Of a stretch of DNA of 64,000 nt, positions 56,688 through 64,000 are shown one piece after another. The stretch's first letter is position 1. Each line of letters starts with the position of its first letter. Source of the DNA: Odontocerum albicorne (taxonomy: Eukaryota; Arthropoda; Insecta; Trichoptera; Odontoceridae); contig OX463859.1 of NCBI GenBank assembly GCA_949825065.1, positions 5,928,217 to 5,992,216 of the forward strand, written 5' to 3'. The translations under genes were made by a program, and so were the position numbers. Under the pieces are notes generated by a model that was not told the origin of the DNA, did not search any database, and saw only the letters and a program-made list of their open reading frames with translations.

Positions 56688-57827
56688 TTATTGTTCAAAA
56701 AGTTTCTTTATGACCGGTAATATTTGTTTCCGTGATGCCTTAATATTGATTTGTTGAAAATGATCACAATTCTTCAGACCACATGATGTTTTCTGCAATT
56801 CTAGCGGTGGACTATCTGCTTCCAACAGTGTGTCAACAACCTTTTTGTGAAATTCGCAATATTCTGTAGAAAACACTGCTAAATCTCTAAGCACCTCATC
56901 GTTTATCACAACCAGACCGATTATAAGGCAGGTTGTTGTATTATACTGCAGACAAAACTGTTCTAGAGCTAATTCTACATCATCTCTCTTTAAAAAGTCT
57001 TTAACGAGTAATGGTAAACCTGGTAAGGGAAAACCATTAACTACCTTTAGGTCTCTTCTCAACAATTGTTTGGAACTTAACGAGGAATAATCCGTTCTTG
57101 CAGCTAATAATGTCGTAAATCTTTCTTTTCTAGATATTTTGCAATCTTTTATATTCAATATTTCTTCTAACTTCGCAGCAATCTGAAAATCAAGAGGCTT
57201 AGCTCTATCTGCAGAGGGCAAAAAGTTAGCAGTATCTAAAATAATTGTTTCATATAATAAAGAACTTGCTTCTTTATTTTCATTAAGAAACTCGAATCCA
57301 CCATCGCTTTCTAAAATTTTTGAACATATAAGTGTTGTGCAAGAGCCTACAATATCCATTTTAACTTGGACTGATTCGTCATATTTCCAACTTGAAGTAT
57401 CTTTAGGTCTATGATCAAAAATATATTTGACATAACTAATCAAATTCAGATCATTGAGAATATGATGATCCACCAAAATCAATTGAAGATCATATTTCTT
57501 GGATGATAAAATGGTATCCACATCTTCTATGAATAAATTACCGTCTAAATTTATGTTAAACTTTTTAAATAAATAAATAATTTCAGTTCGAAGAGGTAGA
57601 TCTTCTTTTGGTATATTTAAAAGGGGTAAATATATTTTCGATAGTGCATTTTCATTTATATCAGATTTATTGTTTCTTGTATTGGACCAATCAAGAAAGT
57701 ATGCGTAGACTATAGCACATACTGCAGAATCTAAATCACAAGATTCGTTCCCCATTACTAAAGTAAGTCGGTGATTTTCTGATACAGAATTGAGTAAATT
57801 TTTGAGGTTATCAATGTAAGAATTCAT
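56688..57827 (-). CDS. prune: Prune-type DHH/DHHA2 phosphoesterase (PRUNE1 homologue)
   Basis: This is a single-exon gene of 379 aa. Prune proteins are DHH-superfamily metal-dependent phosphoesterases, reported to have short-chain exopolyphosphatase and cyclic-nucleotide phosphodiesterase activity, and they bind NME kinases in the cytosol. The visible metal-site motifs, in order, are GNESCDLDS (residues 26-34; N27, D31, D33), LVDHH (118-122; D120), FDHRP (137-141), VGSCTTL (160-166) and TIILD (194-198; D198). All are intact. The C-terminal third (about 265-379) fits the DHHA2 domain (LVKDFLKRDDVELA, then DLAVFS). Its length is close to fly prune and shorter than the human protein, whose C-terminal extension is missing. 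The ATG at 57827 is the first methionine of the frame and gives an N-terminus that aligns with the family. It converges on NOP14. No intron is apparent, so a processed retrocopy is a formal alternative, but the frame is fully intact. Confidence 0.93.
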   Translation of the reverse strand: MNSYIDNLKNLLNSVSENHRLTLVMGNESCDLDSAVCAIVYAYFLDWSNTRNNKSDINENALSKIYLPLLNIPKEDLPLRTEIIYLFKKFNINLDGNLFIEDVDTILSSKKYDLQLILVDHHILNDLNLISYVKYIFDHRPKDTSSWKYDESVQVKMDIVGSCTTLICSKILESDGGFEFLNENKEASSLLYETIILDTANFLPSADRAKPLDFQIAAKLEEILNIKDCKISRKERFTTLLAARTDYSSLSSKQLLRRDLKVVNGFPLPGLPLLVKDFLKRDDVELALEQFCLQYNTTTCLIIGLVVINDEVLRDLAVFSTEYCEFHKKVVDTLLEADSPPLELQKTSCGLKNCDHFQQINIKASRKQILPVIKKLFEQ

Positions 57828-59699
57828 TTTATTTAAAATACGAAGGAATAATTAAATATTTTATATTTACTAGGTTTAATAGTATCAACCTCGATGCTCG
57901 ACTTTTCGATTAATATATCTGATAAATTACATAATAATTTTATTCACATATTCAGAATATACGTAAATGAGCCAGAAAAACGACATTTTTATCAAACAAA
58001 TGTCACTTTTCTCATGACATTAAGAAGATATTGTTACACATGATATAAAAATCAATGCCAAATTTTATTCATACATATCATCACGCCATGTATCTTGCGG
58101 AGTAGACAGAGAACAGATATCCAAAATTTTATATTCAAGCATACAACTGTCACTTCATTTACATTCATACATCTCGTCATGCACAATCTTCTATTATTCA
58201 TACTTCTCACTCTATACTTTTCACTTCATTCAAAATGAAGTGAAAATATTGGATTTGTCTTTTTTTATTAAAATACATCTAGCTTTTTTGTATTTTTTTA
58301 GATGAAGTAAAGAAGAATACTTAATTTGTTAAGTTGACATCTTTATAGTTCGCCATTTCCTTGTTGGGTTAGGTGTAGATATTCAAAACAAAGATCTTTA
58401 TACTTTCAGTAACTAAAAACAAATTCCACAAGGTTAAATTACATAATCTAAAATGAATTTTGCACCATAATTTTTTCCAATTACAACGGACATCTTAAAT
58501 AAAGAGCAATGTTTCGAGGACTTAGCAGCCTTCTTTCTCATGATGACGTTCATTCTGAAAATGAAGGCAGCAAATATATTATCGAATCCCTATTGACATC
58601 TAGAGAATGAAGACTGTCAAGTTCTTGAAATCTCGGGCATTAATTAGGTCAACTCAGCACGATAACAAAACTGAAAATATTTTAAACCAGTAGAAAACAG
58701 GCATGAAACTCTTTAAATATATCCAAAATGATAAGAGTTTTACAATTCAATACGTTATAAATTATATTATAACGATAAAACGACTAAATATGTGAGCTTT
58801 TCATAAAAAAAATTAAGAAATGACTAATATATTATTATAAATTTTACTTTCCATTTCACTTGAAAATTTGTTTACTGTAAAATAAATAAGATCACTATAA
58901 TAATTATTGATTTTTTCTCTCTTAACAGCTTTACGTATCCGCTACCGCAATAGCAGTTTTAGATTGAATTCTTACTTAACTCTGGTCATACGGTAAGTTG
59001 TTTACATCTGCCTTAAGAGTCGACCACGAGCTAACTTTGACCTGGTTACAGTAGAACTTGGCTTATGTACTTTTTCCAAACGGTTTATCAACATTAATAA
59101 GTAAAATATTTACATGGTGTTTCGAAATAAAATATCACTTAAAGGGCAGTTTATTTTTATTTTGTAAAAGGCAGTTCATAAGTGCCATTATACAAATTCA
59201 GGTTTAAAATAAACGATGTCTGAAAGTATGTTTTAAACCGGAATCCTCATAATAAATACTGAGATTACTTATTAACATGACTTTTAACATTAATAATTAT
59301 ATCTAGACTACAATACAATAACATTGGGTGATAAATCGAATGAAGCTGTTTGTTAAAAGTTCGAGTTAGTTTTCAAGTACTGATAAGTGGCACTGCGCGG
59401 TCAAGTCCGATTGTTGCAGCTTGCATTTTTAATAAATTTATATCGTGGCTACGGTTAAGTAGGAATTTAATCTTTACATTAATTTATTTTTCTCGCGTCA
59501 TTCAATATCACTTTTCAATAATTTATCAATTCAATATATAAATATGACAAAAGTACCTTACTGCATGCTGAAATGCAGACAAATTAATATAATATTTATG
59601 TTTAGCATGCGAAAATTAATTTTGTTTCACTTGGCTTTTGTATTGATCTGATCTATGTGGTGAGGAACAATAAAAATGTTGCTATTATAAATGAATAGT
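57828..59699. other. Upstream region of prune, no gene seen
   Basis: AT-rich. A short hairpin AGTGAAAAT/TTCACTTCATTCA.AATGAAGTGA lies at about 58215-58245. The prune promoter should lie at its left end. Confidence 0.5.
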
Positions 59700-59878
59700 A
59701 CCTACGTATCGACATCACAGGTGCTGCCAAGTTATGTAGAAAACAATCGTCGTTTTTTATCTCGAATCTATAAAAAAAATTGTTTGTGTGGACGCCGGCC
59801 GCCGCGATTGAATTTTGTTGTGATTAATTAGTGATATCTTCGTGGTGCCAGTGAAAATAATACCTTTGTTGCAAATTG
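59700..59878 (+). other. Possible non-coding first exon and promoter of a gene continuing right
   Basis: A locally GC-richer patch (GCCGGCCGCCGCGATTG near 59795) is followed by a strong splice donor, AATTG|GTGAGT, at 59878/59879. No open frame of note covers it. This looks like a 5' UTR exon whose intron would fill much of the rest of the window. It is an inference from base composition and one splice site. No downstream coding exon was found before 64000. Confidence 0.25.
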
Positions 59879-59880
59879 GT

Positions 59881-61649
59881 GAGTATTTACTAAACATTTT
59901 CATTGACAATTTGCCTCATTGCTTTTAAAAAATGCCCAAACATTTATCACATCGAGGTTGATGATCTCCTTTTTTACGACCTCGAATATAATTATGATTT
60001 CAATGCCAGACTTATTATTCGTGTTATATATGAGATTGTGAATTTCGCACACGTGCTTTTATGTCTTGTGACCCATGAAAACCCACAGTATTCGCGTTAA
60101 ATGGAATAAGGAACGTATTTTTTTTATTGTGACTAGTCTTTTTAGCGAACTAGAAAACTGTACCTGATTTTCGACATAGATCTTTTATTAATAAATAATT
60201 TCTAAAAGTCTAAAAGTGCGCCCGCTAAAATAATAAATGTTCATTTCTTACTCATATCCTTATATAAAATTTAAAAAAATCAACATGTTTGTTTTTTTTT
60301 TATATATGTGATTTGTTATTATTTTTTAAACATACATATTTTCTAACTTATCTTTCAAATCTACAATTTTTTCTTTATCTTGCTACATATAATCAAGTTA
60401 TATTTTTTTTATTCAATGGTCAAGGTCGCTAGAATGCACATTAGATTTAAAACAAACAAAATAGTTCTCATTGTGAGTCTATTCTTTTCTGTTCTGTCAT
60501 AGAGCTTGTAAGTCACAAATCTTTTTAATATATGTGTTGTCAAGATTCAAATTTACTTGCAATTTTCTTTATTATAGATTCATATACTAAGACAAGTTAT
60601 TTTTTTCTTTGTTCAAGAAATATATGAAAATCGTTACTCTGTACTAAATGATTGAGACATTTTTTTGTTATTTTAACAACTGTACTGAACTAATTTTCTT
60701 GGAGAATTGTATTTATTTTTTCAGTCAGTTACTAGCAGTGTCACAATTGTATAGACGGTGCCCTTAGACAGTTAATGCATCTACGGTGTCATTGAAATCT
60801 ATATTCACTGTTGTTTCATTCTATTGAGTATATGCCTAATGCATTTAGTCTGTTTTGTTTTAGTGTGGATCTTAAATATGTTTTTAATCATTTCAACAGT
60901 AAAAAAAACTTTCTTTGGAAGTTTATTTGTCATGGTGTTCATAAATAAAATATTATAAATATTTGGATAAATAATTATAATTTTTTTGTTGATTCGTTTG
61001 GTGTTGAATGGTCGTGGTGGTCATTAGATTTAAAATAAGAATTGAAGTGAATACATATACATTCTTCATTAAACCATTTATCTTAATTGTTCTTGTGTGG
61101 TACATGTTTTCGTAACCTATTTATGAATCTTTGGGTGCTCCCTTTGGCTTAGTGCCCCAAGGCAAATGCCTAGATTTTCCTGTTAGCTAATGAAGCTCTG
61201 GTTACTAGGGATACAAGGAATACCTTTTTATTTGAACAATACAGTTGAACTTGGTAATAACAAACATCAAGAAACCAATGAAATTTCATCTATATATCAC
61301 TAATTCAGTATATCTATGATGAATGAAATCTAACTTGAATGAGACTTCTTACATTTAAATTGATCGCTTTACTTCATTGTCATCTATGTCTGTCAACCCC
61401 GATATCTATAGAGACATTGAATGCAGCATTACCTGTGCCAATTCTGATGAGTAACAGACATTTTATGAACAGCCTTTTTATTTATTAAAAAATAAATGTC
61501 CTGAGTTAGAAATTGATAATGAAACACTACTACACAAGTCATCTTTTTATTATCATAATTGTTCTATTTATTTCTGATACAAATTTTCTTCTATTATCTT
61601 CATTCTGTTGACACTATATACAGATGATTTTAACCTTTAAGCCATTAGA
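59881..61649. other. No coding sequence seen; possible intron
   Basis: AT-rich. It contains the inverted copy of the 6170-6265 repeat at 61120-61205. No coding exon was found. Confidence 0.45.
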
Positions 61650-61890
61650 TATGGTTTTTGTACGTGGAACGAATGAATGCCGAAATACTAACGAAAAAAA
61701 TATCCAGTGCAAATGTGAGTGGAAGGTCAAGGAAAGTATGATTGGATCGTGAAAAAATATATATTTTGAATGAAGGAAAACGTAAGAAGTAAGATAAATT
61801 GTAGGAGCTATTATCAATGCGAAAGATGTGAAATATATGTCGCGATAGGAAAGTCTAGCGATCTGCCCTGTTTGCCTACCCTAGCAGGTA
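61650..61890 (+). mobile_element. LINE 3' tail fragment
   Basis: It shares AGTGCAAATGTGAGTGGAAG and the ending TAGGAAAGTCTAGCGATCTG with other copies in the window. Coding traces are limited to a short ERMNAE-like stretch. Confidence 0.5.
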
Positions 61891-62361
61891 AGATGCGTGG
61901 TAGTTTGTATGTCAATTGAGATTCTTGTTTTTTGCTAATAATAAACTGTTTTGTTGACTGTCATGGTTCTTACAGTTTTTTTCTTCAAATATTAAAGTCC
62001 TTCATTTACATACTGTAATGCCTTTTCCAAAGAGTATAATATATCATTAACTTAGTCGATGATGAACATTAAATGTTAAAATTATTATTTTTCTCTTTAC
62101 AATGCAATTGTCCAATGTGCAATGCAATTGTTTACAAATTTATAGCAGTGATATCAAATGTTTTTTTTCCTATATCCGAGAAGTGTCGCTGTATCAAAAG
62201 TAATATTTTGTTTATTAATGTGACGCTAAAAATGATCTCATATTTGCTTATTATATTATGAAGAAGTTATTTCTGTGCATATTATAGATTTATTCCATGT
62301 CAACTCAAAACTCCACCTTACCCCTTTAGTTGGCCGATATTTCTTGAATGGTATATATTGT

Positions 62362-62454
62362 GATTTCTCTGTTATTATACAATATGTTATTGTATAATAA
62401 TAGAGAAATCATATAGGACTCATTTTAAGAGCTTTATGAGTCCTATATGATTTC
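62362..62454. repeat. Two overlapping perfect hairpins
   Basis: GATTTCTCTGTTATTATACA pairs with its complement (62362-62410). GAAATCATATAGGACTCAT (62405-62423) pairs with 62436-62454. The two share six bases, so only one can form at a time. Confidence 0.8.
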
Positions 62455-62744
62455 TTATTCAGTGTCATTTCATCATATACCCATTCAGGAAATATCAACT
62501 TTAATGTATTTGCAAAACAAATGGCTTTTAGGCCTTAAAAAAATACTTGGCAAAAAAATCATTTTTGTGTACTTAATAGCTACAAGCTGTAAACCAAAAC
62601 TGAAGATAATCTCTTTGAGTAAGGTAGAATTTTTATTAAATCGTGATGATATCACGTTAAATTATGTCGAGTTCATCCTATGGGATTATTGTAGTGTGCT
62701 TAGTAAATCTTAAAAGTTTATCAGGAAGTTAGTTATGCTAGCTA

Positions 62745-63050
62745 ATTAATTGTTTATAATCTGTCGATTATCAGAAAGCTATCACGCTAACTCATTGTTA
62801 ATAATCTGTAGATTATTAGAAAGCTAATAATCACACAAGCTAATTGTTTATAATCTGTAGATTATCAGAAAGTTAGTTATCAGGTTAGCTAATTGTTTAT
62901 AATCTGTAGATTATTAGAAAGTTAGTATTCAGGCTAGCTAATTATTTAAAATCTGTAGATTATCAGAAAGTTAGTTATCACGCTAGCTAATTGTTTATAA
63001 TCTGTAGATTATCAGAAAGGTAGTTATCACCCTAACTTACTGTTTATAAT
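62745..63050 (+). repeat. 49-bp tandem array, about six diverged units
   Basis: The unit GCTAATTGTTTATAATCTGT plus AGATTATCAGAAAGTTAGTTATCA is itself partly palindromic (TAATCTGTAGATTA). The units have diverged by substitutions and small indels. Confidence 0.88.
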
Positions 63051-63801
63051 CAGAAAATTGATTATGAAGGCCATTGATTTTGAGAGTTATAAAATGATTT
63101 TTAGTAAAATATTTCTGAGCAACAATGCGCTTTTCTTCCCTTTATCTCAGGACTCCTATAATAGAAAAAATACTTTTTGTATTCTTAGTTAACTTGTCGA
63201 GACAAGCACTGCTCTACATGCAGACCAGTCGACTTAAAATATATGATTCCCTAAGTTCAGCTAAAATTTATTCTCAATAAACAAAATTATCACTTTGTTG
63301 TGTGAGAAAAATTTTTTTTTTCACTATCTCAAAACAAGTTTTTTGACAAATTTCAAGTTTTTCCAATGTATGATATAATGCATTTGTTAAATTTTTCTCT
63401 ATCTGTTTGACTTAGGTAACTTAAAAATCTTATACCGACCACAACACACCACAGTTCTCCATGTTTCCTGGTTGTGCACTAACTCACTCCATAGCCCTTT
63501 AATATTAATGGCTTCAGCAACTTTTTTTATAGTTAGCCTGCTTCACAAATAGCGTACATGAGCGACAAATATTTGATTCCTTTTAGAATTTAAGCGTGTA
63601 CTTTTTTATTTGTTCAGAATTCTTTGGCTCTCTACTAGTATATGAACAACCATTGTTATCTTCTTGAATATAAGATAGCCACAATGTTTGGCAGTTTTGT
63701 TCTTCACTAGTCCAAACAAGCACCCTTGATCAAATATGATAATCAATTATCTACCTTTTTTTCTATTCGGTACAAATTATATTTTGCTTTTCCATTTGCT
63801 T
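63051..63801. other. No gene seen
   Basis: AT-rich sequence without supported frames or repeats. Confidence 0.5.
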
Positions 63802-63805
63802 TTAA

Positions 63806-64000
63806 CCCTTTAACGGGCATAAGCAGAAATGGGTCGCATATGCGACCACCCTTATGGTTATACTTATAAGGATTCATTTTCTTAATGAAACGTTTTAAAG
63901 TAACACAAATGTCAAATTGGCAAATGTGAACAGGCAGAGGTCTTATTAAAGACGGATCGTCGTGAAGTTAGCTTCATGTTCAGTAGCAACGATCTAAACA
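63806..64000 (+). mobile_element. Left end of a TTAA-type element running off the window
   Basis: TTAA (63802) is followed by CCCTTTAACGGGCATAAG, like the other CCCTTTAA ends here. A CGCATATGCG palindrome lies at 63836. The partner end would lie beyond 64000. Confidence 0.4.

Noticed and set aside
58080..58200. LINE tail on the minus strand upstream of prune
   Set aside because: Only a few short words (GATATCCAAAAT, AGACAGAGAACAG) resemble the tail family, too little to call.

Overview
The window is AT-rich nuclear DNA from an animal, most likely an insect or another arthropod. Protein-coding genes are split by spliceosomal introns with GT-AG borders. The repeats (mariner, Penelope-like, jockey/RTE-type LINE fragments, pogo and hAT MITEs, tRNA-derived SINEs) are typical of arthropods. 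I could not assign a species. No bacterial, viral or organelle genes were recognised.

Host genes occupy the middle and right. (1) Cdc42, a Rho-family GTPase, is on the minus strand. It has four coding exons between 32425 and 23256 that splice to an uninterrupted 191-residue protein with a CAAX end. (2) NOP14, a nucleolar 18S rRNA-processing factor, is on the plus strand. It has ten coding exons between 34570 and 55820 that splice to 981 residues, and one intron is of the rare GC-AG class. (3) A prune-type DHH/DHHA2 phosphoesterase is on the minus strand at 57827-56688, with a single coding exon of 379 residues. Cdc42 and NOP14 are divergent, with start codons 2.1 kb apart. NOP14 and prune converge, with stop codons about 0.87 kb apart. 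A possible non-coding first exon of a further plus-strand gene lies near 59.7-59.88 kb. The left 21 kb holds no recognisable host gene. A minus-strand coding-like frame at about 21.13-21.70 kb is split by a TTAA-flanked MITE and could be an unrecognised exon.

Most of the rest is mobile DNA. There are four copies of a Penelope-like retroelement whose ends carry hammerhead-ribozyme motifs, one with a reverse transcriptase/GIY-YIG frame broken by a single stop. There are five Tc1/mariner-type elements, all broken, two pogo-like MITEs and two hAT-like elements, one with a perfect 8-bp target duplication. A 5'-truncated RTE-like insertion has a 20-bp target duplication. There are several jockey-like LINE fragments, three kinds of tRNA-derived SINE, and at least a dozen short TTAA-flanked inverted-repeat elements of piggyBac type.

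Satellite-like arrays (46, 58, 30, 31 and 49 bp units), a 334-bp pure AT tract and several long hairpins complete the picture. The host genes are not known to form one pathway: Cdc42 acts in cell polarity and actin control, NOP14 in small-subunit ribosome assembly, and prune in nucleotide/polyphosphate hydrolysis and signalling. The most unusual content is the ribozyme-bearing Penelope family and the dense, nested TTAA-element population.
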